From an uncultured Methanobacterium sp. (GTDB lineage: Archaea; Methanobacteriota; Methanobacteria; Methanobacteriales; Methanobacteriaceae), in NCBI RefSeq assembly GCF_963666025.1, contig NZ_OY762552.1, positions 434,001-498,000 on the forward strand: 64,000 nucleotides of DNA. Direction: 5' to 3'. This document shows positions 31,934 through 45,377 of the stretch, piece after piece. The number at the start of each line of letters is the position of its first letter. The stretch's first letter is position 1. The notes beneath the pieces are model-generated. The model ran no database searches and was not told the origin of the DNA. It saw only the letters and a list, made by a program, of their open reading frames with translations. A program made the position numbers and the translations under genes.

Positions 31934-32443
31934 TTAGACTTCATCAGGGCCATTTTTCCCTTCTTTATGTAAATAATGCGGGACTAAACCCCCATCCTGC
32001 AGTATTCCCAGCATGAAATCATGGAATGGTTGTATATGGCAGCTTTTTCCTGCGGTGAGATTATTGATTATTCCATCAGCCAGATCAATTTGGAGTTGGT
32101 CTCCTTCATCTGCTTCTACATCTGCCACTATGACAGGTAACCCCACATTTATAGCGTTACGGTAAAATATACGTGCAAATGACTTGGCAACAATAGCATC
32201 CACACCAGCATGTTTTAAAGCCACTGGAGCTTGTTCACGTGAGGATCCACAACCAAAATTCCAGCCGGCCACAATGATATCTCCTCTTTTCACATTTTTA
32301 GCGAATTCAGAGTTCTCTCCTTCCATAACATGACTTGCCAGCTCATCTAAGCTGAAAGTTCTCAAGTATCGCCCAGGAATTATTACATCAGTATCTATAC
32401 TATCCCTGAACTTCCAAACTTTACCCTTTATTTCTTCTTTCAT
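31934..32443 (-). CDS. Aconitase-family small subunit (LeuD/HacB)
   Basis: The 169-residue protein is the swivelling small subunit of 3-isopropylmalate dehydratase or homoaconitase: DSIDTDVIIPGRYL, then AGWNFGCGSSREQAP and SFARIFYRNAINVGLP. The loop after the first block reads YLRT. In Methanocaldococcus a YLRT loop marks the homoaconitase subunit (HacB, coenzyme B synthesis), whereas YLVY/YLVM marks LeuD of leucine synthesis. On that basis HacB is favoured, but the large subunit is not in this window. Confidence 0.85.
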   Translation of the reverse strand: MKEEIKGKVWKFRDSIDTDVIIPGRYLRTFSLDELASHVMEGENSEFAKNVKRGDIIVAGWNFGCGSSREQAPVALKHAGVDAIVAKSFARIFYRNAINVGLPVIVADVEADEGDQLQIDLADGIINNLTAGKSCHIQPFHDFMLGILQDGGLVPHYLHKEGKNGPDEV

Positions 32444-32584
32444 GGTACCAGATAAATGATTTTTTTTATTTATTTAAATTCACTAGATTTTTTTTAGTGG
32501 TGGTAAGTTAATGTTTGGATTGGAAATGATTTTGACAAAAGGAATCCTTTGATTAAACAGGCAAATACAATTATTTAAGTTAGT

Positions 32585-33571
<987 letters not shown>

Positions 33572-33659
33572 TTCTGCTACCAGATTTATATTTTTTGAGT
33601 GTTTGAAGAACTCTAATCCTAGGGGTTAAGAGAACCTTATTCTTAGCGGCTTAAAGAAC

Positions 33660-33698
33660 TTATCTTAACAGTTAGATTATCCTTAACTGTTAAGATAA
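33660..33698. repeat. Perfect 15-bp inverted repeat between tes and mptG
   Basis: TTATCTTAACAGTTA (33660-33674) and TAACTGTTAAGATAA (33684-33698) pair without mismatch around a 9-nt loop. It falls after the tes stop and about 90 bp before the mptG start. It could be a terminator, an operator or an mRNA structure. Confidence 0.85.
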
Positions 33699-33723
33699 CT
33701 TCATTCTTAGTAAATTCGCTAAT

Positions 33724-35202
<1,479 letters not shown>

Positions 35203-35295
35203 CTCACCTATATAGTATTAAATTTTCAGTTATAATTCAATTATCATCCTTAACAAATATTGAGGATTTCAACTAGCATATAGTATTTATGGTTA

Positions 35296-35336
<41 letters not shown>

Positions 35337-35339
35337 ACT

Positions 35340-35930
<591 letters not shown>

Positions 35931-36218
35931 TGTTGTTGAATACAACTATAATATTGATTATATCCTGATCACATCAAGATATTAGCAGTTATATCTAGTA
36001 AACAGTTACAACAATGATTTTAGGCATCCCACTATTCCCCCCTTCTTTTTTAATAATTTTTCTAAAATATAATATTTTAATAGCACAATTTCCATTATTT
36101 TTTTACTGTACAATTTTAAATTAATGAGTTAAAAGTCCAGATATAACTTCCATTAATTTTCTATTTATGATTCTTTTGATCTTTTTAGACGTATTCCTTT
36201 AAATGATCTTATTCCATG

Positions 36219-36902
36219 TTAATGGGAAGCCAGAATAGCTTTAAAACTGGCACTGAAAAGCTGATATGTCATTTGTCCCGCTTCTATTTCAGTGTTCCAC
36301 TCTGGAATTTCATATACAAAAACCGGATACCCTGCATTGGTTAAAGGTCGATCAATTTGAGATATTGAAGTGCTTTTCTCACGGGTGCTGGATGAACCTG
36401 GATAATAATTAAACAGAGGTAGTAACTGATGAACTGCTTCACCCAGGGTAACTGACTTGTTATCATGGGTGGGGGTGGCTATGTAATATCCATTACCATA
36501 TCCCTGTTCATGATCGTGGGCGATGATCACCAGCTGGTAATCTGATTTTTTAATATCTGGAATGGCATATTGTTCAACCAGGTCCTGGCCGTTACTTCTA
36601 CCAACATCAAAGTCATCTGGTTGATCAGTTACAGTGACATGGTAATCAACCATCTCCACATTGTTAAGTAGGGCAAAAACTTTCACCACCTTGGGCACCA
36701 GGTTGGTGGAGAGGTTCTCACGGGGATGCATGCCGGTTATCACCGCAATTTTCACAGAAGAATTACCATAATGCGAATAAACCTCTTTAGCAACGTATCC
36801 CTGTTGGTTGGAGCCTAAAATAGAATGTTGACTTGAATTAGCAAATAAAAAAGCAGCCACAATCACCAGTATTATAACTCCAATTATTAAACTCTTTTTC
36901 AT
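36219..36902 (-). CDS. Membrane-anchored protein with M14/AstE-like zinc motif
   Basis: The 227 residues start with a signal anchor (KKSLIIGVIILVIVAAFLF). The rest is predicted extracellular. ITGMHPRENLS contains an HxxE pair (His59, Glu62) like the first zinc ligands of M14 carboxypeptidases. AHDHEQGYGNGYYIATPTHD (His129/His131) could give the third ligand, and VFVYEIPEW (Glu198) is placed like the catalytic Glu. I infer a zinc hydrolase fold. If extracellular, a pseudomurein peptide is a conceivable substrate, but that is speculation. It is otherwise unrecognised. Confidence 0.6.
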   Translation of the reverse strand: MKKSLIIGVIILVIVAAFLFANSSQHSILGSNQQGYVAKEVYSHYGNSSVKIAVITGMHPRENLSTNLVPKVVKVFALLNNVEMVDYHVTVTDQPDDFDVGRSNGQDLVEQYAIPDIKKSDYQLVIIAHDHEQGYGNGYYIATPTHDNKSVTLGEAVHQLLPLFNYYPGSSSTREKSTSISQIDRPLTNAGYPVFVYEIPEWNTEIEAGQMTYQLFSASFKAILASH

Positions 36903-37080
36903 AGAACCATGACCCTGTGAATTTCAATTTACAAGTTTATACCAAGATTTTTCAGTCTATACTACGATTAAGATTTGCCCTCCCCCACTACTTTTTCAAA
37001 GCTTGAAAATTATGTTTTATCTGTCAAAGATTAATGTTTTAACAGTGAAAATTTATGTTTAAAATGTCTGGATTTTATTT

Positions 37081-38103
37081 TCAAGTACTCAGAAACTTCT
37101 CCATGAGAAGGGCGGTTCCCACGGCAGGTGCCACCACACAATCATCCGGTGTGAGGATTTCTTCCATGGTCCTAACCTCCAGTCCCTGGAGTTTTGCAGC
37201 TTCACATCCAATTATGTTCATTCCCAGCCCTGTTGCAATTACCAGTTCTATATTTTCCCTTTCACTGACTTCTTTAAGGGCTTCGGCCACCTGTTCCACC
37301 TGTTTCTGGTAGATGAACTGTGCTATGTTCACAACATCATCCTGACTCAATAAATCCAGATCCCCACATACCACCCGTGACAATCTTAAAAGGGAATTCT
37401 CCCGGGAATTATCCTCCCCATCAGGAGTTTCAGAGGTGTAATCTTCTCTGGTGATATTTCCCAGAACCAGGTGCACATCAGCAGTTACTGCGAAAAGTTC
37501 TGATGCTGTGCGCACCCAATCCTCTCCGAGTGGTACTTTATCCACAATGGTTGCCACGTTGGTGCGGAGAGTACCTGTATACACCAGTTCACCGGTTGCA
37601 AGCCTTTCAAGATCTGTTCTTCCCTTAGCACATTCTGTACCATTTTTTATGGGAATTATATCAGTGGTGGTACTCCCGGTATCAATAACTATACAATCAG
37701 GAGCCATGTAAGCAGCTAGTGGAGCCGTGGCTATCCAGTTAGCAGCAGCCAGTTGCAGGGGATTCTTTTTAACTGATTCATAACCCATCATACCATTAAG
37801 ACCCACAAAGGCAACTGGCAGATCGAATGTTTCCATAACTCTGGTGGAAATATCCAGCACCCCTTCACTCTTGTTCTGGTAGCTATCGGCAAGCTCTGCA
37901 GTCATTGAAATACCAACTGCATCAATTTCATCAATATCAGTGCCTAAAAGTTCCAGAAGAGTTTTGGAAAGTTCATGCTTTTTAATCCACATGGGAAGAT
38001 AACAAAAATCAGTTTTTATGTGGAGAATATTTCCTTTTTCATCAAATTCAACCACAGCCAGGTCGGTGTTTGCTCCTCCAATATCAAAACCTGCAATTTT
38101 CAA
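37081..38103 (-). CDS. mfnF: MfnF, methanofuran condensation enzyme (hydantoinase/oxoprolinase fold)
   Basis: The 340-residue protein has an ASKHA-type fold: GFDIGGANTDLAVVEF at the N-terminus, VIDTGSTTTDIIPI in the middle and ATGLGMNIIGCEAAK near the end. This is the archaeal hydantoinase/oxoprolinase-like family to which MfnF belongs. MfnF couples the furan amine to gamma-glutamyltyramine to make the methanofuran core. It is 30 bp downstream of mfnD, which supports the call. Confidence 0.85.
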   Translation of the reverse strand: MKIAGFDIGGANTDLAVVEFDEKGNILHIKTDFCYLPMWIKKHELSKTLLELLGTDIDEIDAVGISMTAELADSYQNKSEGVLDISTRVMETFDLPVAFVGLNGMMGYESVKKNPLQLAAANWIATAPLAAYMAPDCIVIDTGSTTTDIIPIKNGTECAKGRTDLERLATGELVYTGTLRTNVATIVDKVPLGEDWVRTASELFAVTADVHLVLGNITREDYTSETPDGEDNSRENSLLRLSRVVCGDLDLLSQDDVVNIAQFIYQKQVEQVAEALKEVSERENIELVIATGLGMNIIGCEAAKLQGLEVRTMEEILTPDDCVVAPAVGTALLMEKFLST

Positions 38104-38133
38104 TTAATCACCTTTAAGTAAAATTTCCTATTT

Positions 38134-39147
38134 TCAACTTATCACATTTAAACGGAGGCGATTTCCAGTTTTCTGGATTTCTATCTCTCTTTCCAGGCTG
38201 AATTCCCCGGGAAGTTGACCCTGGACCGCCTGAATCATGGCTTGCCCTAAATTAAAGCTGAGCATATTCCTAAGGGCCACGTAGGGTGTGGTTACTCGAG
38301 AGTTAATCTCCACCAGGTGCACCTGTTCATCACCCAGGATCACATCCACTCCCACATAACCCTTTAATCCGGGGATAGATTCAACTGCATTTTTAGCTAT
38401 TTTTTTAGCTTCATTTTCAAGGGGATGAGTCATGGGAACTTTTCCCCCATTATAATTTATAACACCCTCTTCTATGGTGATATTCTGTTGATTTAAACTG
38501 AGTGGAATGGCTTTTTTACCATTAGTAAGTAAACTTACACTGGCACTTACTCCTTCAATGTAATCCTGCACCAGGAAGTATGGAAGGCTACTTGTCGCTC
38601 TCACTTTCCGGGTGGCATTTTTAAAAGAGTCTTCAGAATCAACAATCTGTACTGCAGAACATGAAACCCCATCTGCCGGTTTTACCACCTTTTTATCGCC
38701 TGAAATTCCCTGACAGTAGAGTCCAATATCTTCCCATGAAACCCTGTGGGTGGGGATCACTGGAACCTTATCTTTGAGTAGGCTATAGGTGAGGTATTTA
38801 TCTGAACAGATGCGTACTGCATCTGAATCTGATCCCACCACCTGAACACCATTTTTCTCAATTAACCGTGTCAATCCACACAGTATAAAGTCTTCCTCAG
38901 GGGCTATGGGTAAACAAAAATCAAACTGAGAGATATTATTCGAAATCCAGCCCCCAATATCCCCATCTATGACTATTGGTTTACACTTGCTTCCTTCAAT
39001 GGCATCTATATTTTTGGAGATGAGGTAACTGGCAGGTAATGATTCCAGGTCACAGGTAAGACCACGGAGCATTGCTTTACCTTCAGCAGTTAAAGAAGGG
39101 TCTTTGATCCCCAGTGCACTGGCATACTCAATAATTAAAAGATTCAA
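38134..39147 (-). CDS. mfnD: Tyramine-L-glutamate ligase, MfnD (ATP-grasp)
   Basis: The 337-residue ATP-grasp ligase has KDKVPVIPTHR, the KPADGVSCSAVQIV loop, QDYIEGVSASVSLL and a closing VDVILGDEQVHLVEINSR. MfnD links tyramine to glutamate during methanofuran synthesis. The start codon is TTG at 39147, overlapping the TGA of the upstream sugar dehydrogenase (TTGA), so the two are translationally coupled. It is followed closely by mfnF. Confidence 0.87.
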   Translation of the reverse strand: MNLLIIEYASALGIKDPSLTAEGKAMLRGLTCDLESLPASYLISKNIDAIEGSKCKPIVIDGDIGGWISNNISQFDFCLPIAPEEDFILCGLTRLIEKNGVQVVGSDSDAVRICSDKYLTYSLLKDKVPVIPTHRVSWEDIGLYCQGISGDKKVVKPADGVSCSAVQIVDSEDSFKNATRKVRATSSLPYFLVQDYIEGVSASVSLLTNGKKAIPLSLNQQNITIEEGVINYNGGKVPMTHPLENEAKKIAKNAVESIPGLKGYVGVDVILGDEQVHLVEINSRVTTPYVALRNMLSFNLGQAMIQAVQGQLPGEFSLEREIEIQKTGNRLRLNVIS

Positions 39148-40445
39148 GACCTTCCAACTCCCTTAAAAACTACACCCTCCTTTTGGAAGGTTTCCTTGTC
39201 AAGAATAGGTCGAGTACATACCAACAAACGATTTTTAATCATATCTGGCTGGATGCTCCGGTATAGATCATGATCAGTTATCAGGACAACCACATCACTT
39301 TCAAGGGCGGTTTCCAGGTCTACAATCTGAGCACCCCATGATCTAATGATATCTGGAGATACATAAGGGTCATTAACCAGTACTGCAGCATTTTTACTGA
39401 TTAATTCCTCAATTAATGGTTTTGCAGGTGTTTCCCTGGCATCAGCAACGTTTCCCTTGTAAGCCACACCTAAAACTCCTATTTTAGATCCAGAAATAGT
39501 TTTACCTTCATCCTTTAAAGCTTTCTGTATTATTCTGACAACTTCGCCAGGCATGTCTTCATTAACCTGTCTGGAAGCCTGTATAAGGGGTGTTTCTAAT
39601 CCCCTTTCCCTGGCAATTTCCACCAGGAAGTAGGGGTCTATGGAGAGGCAGTGCCCTCCTACTCCGGGCCCTGGTGTGTGTATGTTGACTCGGGGGTGGT
39701 GGTTGGCCGCCTGGATGGCTTCAATGGCATCCACTCCTAAAGTATCACATACTAATGCCAGTTCATTGGCCAGGGCTATGTTGGTATCCCGGTAAGTGTT
39801 TTCCATCAGTTTAACCATTTCTGCAGTTACCAAATCCTGTACCATTATTATTTCACCCTCTGTAATCCTATGGTAAAGTGAAACTGCCATTTGAGTACTT
39901 TCTGCATCTATTCCACCTATTACCCTTGCATTATGGGTCATCTCATAGAGAGTGTTATTGGGAAGAGCTCTTTCCGGAGTGTAAGCAACTTTAAAATCAA
40001 CTCCTGCTTTAAGACCACTTTTCTCCAGTAAAGGAATTACCAGGTTCTCACAGGTGCCTGGTGGTACCGTGCTTTCAATGATAACCAGGTCGTCCTTTTT
40101 TAAACCTTCAGAAATTGATTTAGATGCAGAGATAACTGCAGAAAGATCGGATTTCTTATTATCATCCACTGGGGTGGGAACGATGATCATGATTACCTTA
40201 ACTGCTTCTACTGCAGTTAAAGTGTCAGTAGTGGCAGATAAACAGCCATTTTCCACTGCATTTTTAACCATTGCCTCCAGACCGGGTTCCATAATTGGAG
40301 ATTGGCCGGAGTTAACCATTTCCACATTTTCATTGTTTATATCAACTCCCACCACTTTCAGACCGCTTTTTGCAAGTAGAGCGGCTGTGGGAAGCCCCAT
40401 GTGGCCCAAACCGAATATTGCTATGGGTAAATTTTCTTTAATCAT
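39144..40445 (-). CDS. wecC: UDP-N-acetyl-mannosamine-type nucleotide-sugar dehydrogenase
   Basis: The 433-residue enzyme has an N-terminal NAD loop (IAIFGLGHMGLPTAALLAKSG), a central dimerisation helix (MENTYRDTNIALANELA) and catalytic Cys266 in GVGGHCLSIDPYF. It oxidises the C6 of a UDP-sugar twice to the uronic acid. Its closest type is WecC (UDP-ManNAc). In methanobacteria such uronic acids could serve glycans or the pseudomurein sugar N-acetyltalosaminuronic acid. AGGGGAT precedes the ATG. It heads the string wecC-mfnD-mfnF. Confidence 0.88.
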   Translation of the reverse strand: MIKENLPIAIFGLGHMGLPTAALLAKSGLKVVGVDINNENVEMVNSGQSPIMEPGLEAMVKNAVENGCLSATTDTLTAVEAVKVIMIIVPTPVDDNKKSDLSAVISASKSISEGLKKDDLVIIESTVPPGTCENLVIPLLEKSGLKAGVDFKVAYTPERALPNNTLYEMTHNARVIGGIDAESTQMAVSLYHRITEGEIIMVQDLVTAEMVKLMENTYRDTNIALANELALVCDTLGVDAIEAIQAANHHPRVNIHTPGPGVGGHCLSIDPYFLVEIARERGLETPLIQASRQVNEDMPGEVVRIIQKALKDEGKTISGSKIGVLGVAYKGNVADARETPAKPLIEELISKNAAVLVNDPYVSPDIIRSWGAQIVDLETALESDVVVLITDHDLYRSIQPDMIKNRLLVCTRPILDKETFQKEGVVFKGVGRS

Positions 40446-40863
40446 TGAATCTATCCCCTGTAATGCTTATCAATGAGTACTGTTGTAAGATAAATTTTTC
40501 AGTTAAGTGTAACTATTTATTTTCCAGTTACCCTTTCAAATTAGTGTTATTACTCTTAAATATTAATCTTGAATTATTTTTATAACTGTTTCACAATTTG
40601 AATAAAAATATAAAGGGATTTGAGTATTCCATACCTAAATAAACTTTGATAATCTGTTTAGGGCTCTTGATATATTCAAGACTCCGGATAATTAATTATA
40701 AGGTTTATTTGAAAAGATTTGAAAAAACTATGAGCACTGGAACTTCTTTTGTTAAAATCCTTTGAATCTTTTTTAGCCTTTGAATCTTTTTTAATCTTCT
40801 TATACTATTTAGGTTAATTATATTTTTGCTTTCTAGAAATACTAAAAAAGCCAGAAAAAGTGA
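40446..40863. other. 418-bp intergenic region with an 18-bp tandem repeat
   Basis: No gene. The repeat CCTTTGAATCTTTTTTA occurs at 40759-40775 and 40777-40793, T-rich on the plus strand. Both flanking genes run leftward, so this region holds the wecB 3' end and the wecC promoter. A TATA-like AAATATTAATC lies near 40557. Confidence 0.45.
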
Positions 40864-42186
<1,323 letters not shown>

Positions 42187-42505
42187 TTAAATCCACTACC
42201 ATCCTTAAGTATGAATTAAAAAGGTTAATTCAATGTATTGTTGATATTGATGTATTATGTTGATGTTATTTAAATATAATAAGACTAATTAATTAAAAAA
42301 AATCCATTGAAATTTTATAAAACAGGTGTTATTATTAATCCTCTGAATTAGGTGTTGGCCAAATTAACCTGTATTATCAGTGCTATCCAGATTAAACCCT
42401 ACTATCAAAATTAAGTCTTACATTACTTAATATCAAAGTCTTACTATCCAGATTAAAGTCTTACTATCCAGATTAACCCATAAATTGCGTAAATTGATCT
42501 AAAAA
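42187..42505. other. 319-bp intergenic region with 20-bp tandem repeat
   Basis: No gene. AAAGTCTTACTATCCAGATT occurs exactly twice in tandem (42435-42454 and 42455-42474), with related fragments upstream (CTATCCAGATTAAA near 42384). It follows the DUF460 gene and precedes wecB on the minus strand. Confidence 0.6.
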
Positions 42506-43981
42506 CTAAAAGTTATGGGGAGATCTTTTTCTTTTAGCTCTATAATCATCCATGATCTTTAAAAGATTATTAGTCTCTTCTTTTTTCCTTTTATCGTCCT
42601 GATCCTTTTCCCATTTTAGGATTTCTCTATCCAGATCACTGGATATTATAACTGCAAAATCGTCAGCCATTTTTAAATCAACAGTTTCCAGAGGAATTAT
42701 GGGAACCCTATTTCTTTCAAATTCACTCCTAGCCTGGTGAGACATTTTATCGGTGGTTATAACTGCTTTGATGCCCGAATGAACCAGTAAAGAGGCGGTC
42801 TGAGAACCTCCCCCTTCTGAACTTCTCAACATTACCACATCTCCCTTTTTAATATTCCAGGCCCCTGTTGCTTCCCTTATGGAATCTTTTGAAAATGATT
42901 CTATGATTTTAACGGGGGATGTTTCCTTGGAAAGTTCCAGGGCCCTTATTCGTTTTATGGATTCTAATTGTTCACTTAAATTCTTACTTAAAGCTTTTTG
43001 AATGTTGTATTTTTCCTGGAGGCCCCTGATGATGGATTGTTTAGTGGCAATTTCCTTTTGATGTAAAATGTTCTGGGAATATTCATAATGCAATTTTTCA
43101 ATTTTGCTTTCCAGATGGGATATTTCATCTTGAAAACTCGCAAGATCATCTTCCAGTATCCTGTTTTTATTCTGTAAATTCCGGATCTGTTTCTCCTGTG
43201 ATTTTAATTTGTTTTTTAATCCAGAAATAATCAGAGAAGCATCTTCATTGGGAGAATCTTCATTAAACTCATCGGAAAGTTCACCAGTTTTAATATTATC
43301 TTTTTTAAAGACTTCAAATAGCTTAATTTCCATATTATCTGTTTTAAGAGAATTAATTGGATGTTTTAATTTTTCCAGAGTATCGTTTATGGCCTTGGTA
43401 ATTGGAACTTCATTTATGACCATAATTTTTACTTCATCAATTAATTCAGGGGGCATTTCCAGATTTAAGGTTCTTCTTTCAATGTGTTCCAGTTTTTTCT
43501 GGTTCTTTTTATACCCCTGGATGGCCGCAGCAAGTGCATCTCGTTCATGAGCATTCTGCGGTATTAGATCAGACCCTGTATCACGGGACCTGGGAATTAC
43601 AGTGCGGTTATCATTGGAATAAATATAATCATCCACCATCTCGTTCTTGGCGCTTACTGCCAGATCACGGTATGGTGCGTATATCTTAGAATTAAGGGCT
43701 GTTGCCATTTTCCTCACCATTTTAGGAGGTTGGTGAACATCAGTAGCCACCAGAACTGATCTCCCAAAACTGATGATGTGTTTGGTTATATCAGCACGAG
43801 AAGCTTCTTTAAAACTATTCACACCTAATATTTCACCTGAAAGATCAAGAATAGCTACTCCCACAGTCATTCCAGGATCAAGCCCTACTATAATCCCCCT
43901 TTGACCTTTGGGAGTTACTGGCTGCCCATGTTTATTTAAAATAAGTTTTTCTTTAAAATTTTGAGGGTACCGGTGAACCAG
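42506..43981 (-). CDS. DUF460 (RuvC-like fold) protein, probable CTG start
   Basis: Conserved sequence GQRGIIVGLDPG continues 37 codons upstream of the first ATG (43870) without a stop and without ATG, GTG or TTG. The DPG motif matches the RNase-H/RuvC-type fold of DUF460. An exact AAGGAGG lies seven bases before an in-frame CTG at 43981, giving 491 residues (first residues MVHRYPQNFKEK). A long coiled coil spans roughly residues 250-340. The C-terminal part contains DVVMLRSSEGGGSQTASLL and ends in a charged tail. The family is archaeal with unknown function; a nucleic-acid role is inferred from the fold. Confidence 0.75.
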   Translation of the reverse strand: MVHRYPQNFKEKLILNKHGQPVTPKGQRGIIVGLDPGMTVGVAILDLSGEILGVNSFKEASRADITKHIISFGRSVLVATDVHQPPKMVRKMATALNSKIYAPYRDLAVSAKNEMVDDYIYSNDNRTVIPRSRDTGSDLIPQNAHERDALAAAIQGYKKNQKKLEHIERRTLNLEMPPELIDEVKIMVINEVPITKAINDTLEKLKHPINSLKTDNMEIKLFEVFKKDNIKTGELSDEFNEDSPNEDASLIISGLKNKLKSQEKQIRNLQNKNRILEDDLASFQDEISHLESKIEKLHYEYSQNILHQKEIATKQSIIRGLQEKYNIQKALSKNLSEQLESIKRIRALELSKETSPVKIIESFSKDSIREATGAWNIKKGDVVMLRSSEGGGSQTASLLVHSGIKAVITTDKMSHQARSEFERNRVPIIPLETVDLKMADDFAVIISSDLDREILKWEKDQDDKRKKEETNNLLKIMDDYRAKRKRSPHNF

Positions 43982-44227
43982 ACGATTTCCTCCTTGGGAT
44001 AATTCTTAGTACTTACTCTTAATTTTTATTTATGTTTTTGTTACTATTTAGTGTTTCCCCTGCTATCACTGGAATAAGTATGAAAAAAGTATAAAAGGGC
44101 CGGTTTTCCATTCCAGAGACAATTGTGAGGAATAAATAAAGGATATGTAAATTCAAAAGCAGCCATTATTAGAAAACGGTCCTTATTAGGAAAAACACTT
44201 ATTTTTGGAAAAATTTTAGAAAAACAG

Positions 44228-45058
44228 TTATTTTTGTACAATACTCCTATGATTTAGTGCATTTATCATTTCCATGGTTGAGGCAACCATCCTTTGATGA
44301 TTAAAGCATTCTTCCCCAATGGTCTGAATAAAACGTTTGTGAGCATATTTATCCTCATTAAACTTCACTCCCTTATGGAAAACATTCATTAAAATAAGAC
44401 TTTCAGGAGGCATTGGCATGATACAAGCATTATAATCCGGATCAAAACACTTTTCAACCTCTTCTATCATCATTTCATGTTTTCCCACACTGAGTAAGAT
44501 TGTAACCATTTTTCGAACCATGTTCCAGAGGAAACTTTCACCCTCCACATCCACCAGACATACCTGATTTTCCGCTGTAATGCGGACACTATCCACTTTT
44601 CTCATGGGATTTCGTTCATTTCTCCGGGAAAAGTTAATGAAATTATGAGTTCCCTCCATTAAATGAGCTGCTTCCTGCATTTTATCCAAATCCCACTCTT
44701 CTTCCCCTGTTTTCTGGCACAATACATAACGATAGTGTCTTTTATGAGCATACCTAGTCTTGAATCCCAGTGGCACCCGGCAAGACCCCAGAATCCTTAT
44801 ATCCATTGGTAACAGATCGTTTACCTGGTTTATTATTGGCTCCTTATCAGTGCAAAATGACACCACATTTCCCAGGGCATGGACTCCCCGGTCGGTGCGG
44901 CCAGCAATGGAGTAATTTGATTGACCCAGGTTGGTTATTGCACCTGATTTTTCCAGGGCCTTTATAAGTTCCCCTTCAACTGTGCGTAGGTTTGGTTGTC
45001 TTTGAAATCCATAAAACGCCGTTCCTAAATAAGCAACTTTTAAAGCAACCCTGATCAT
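44228..45058 (-). CDS. truA: tRNA pseudouridine(38-40) synthase TruA
   Basis: Start at MIRVALKVAYLG (AAGGAG upstream), six codons inside the longer frame. The 276-residue enzyme has the catalytic Asp56 in AGRTDRGVHALG, YKFxxxLxRx-like TRYAHKRHYRY, and GTHNFINFSR. It isomerises uridines 38-40 of the tRNA anticodon arm. Length matches archaeal TruA. It is transcribed leftward toward the DUF460 gene with about 250 bp between them. Confidence 0.94.
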   Translation of the reverse strand: MIRVALKVAYLGTAFYGFQRQPNLRTVEGELIKALEKSGAITNLGQSNYSIAGRTDRGVHALGNVVSFCTDKEPIINQVNDLLPMDIRILGSCRVPLGFKTRYAHKRHYRYVLCQKTGEEEWDLDKMQEAAHLMEGTHNFINFSRRNERNPMRKVDSVRITAENQVCLVDVEGESFLWNMVRKMVTILLSVGKHEMMIEEVEKCFDPDYNACIMPMPPESLILMNVFHKGVKFNEDKYAHKRFIQTIGEECFNHQRMVASTMEMINALNHRSIVQK

Positions 45059-45377
45059 AGAATTCTCCTTTTCCAATTTAGATGAATGAACTTATTATTT
45101 AATTAATAATGATAGTTTATAGTAGATATCTGAAAGATATTAAAAAGGTATTTCCAACAAAGAGAAATTTCCAATAAAGAGAAATTTCCAATAAAGATAT
45201 CTTTAAAGGACAATTAATATTCCTTTAATATACTAACATCTATTAATAATTTACATATATTACTAATCCTAGGTTTACACTGGTTATAGAACTGAATTTA
45301 ACTAATCCTAAGTTTACAAGGATTATAGAACTGAATTTATACTCAATTAAAATACAAAAATACTATGAGGTGATTTC
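45059..45377. other. 319-bp divergent promoter region of truA and hisA
   Basis: Contains a short triplicate AATTTCCAA(C/T)AAAGA near 45147-45200 and a 39-bp tandem duplication (45262-45300 and 45301-45339) just before hisA. No gene is seen. Confidence 0.55.
45262..45339 (+). repeat. 39-bp tandem duplication upstream of hisA
   Basis: Both units start ACTAATCCTA and end TTATAGAACTGAATTTA, with only four mismatches in between. The second copy has an ATCCT...AGGAT inverted pair. The array ends 38 bp before the GTG start of hisA, so it may carry paired regulator sites. Confidence 0.85.

Noticed and set aside
44044..44241. 65-codon minus-strand frame after truA
   Set aside because: No ribosome-binding site; it overlaps the truA end and its translation is aromatic and basic without any recognisable pattern.
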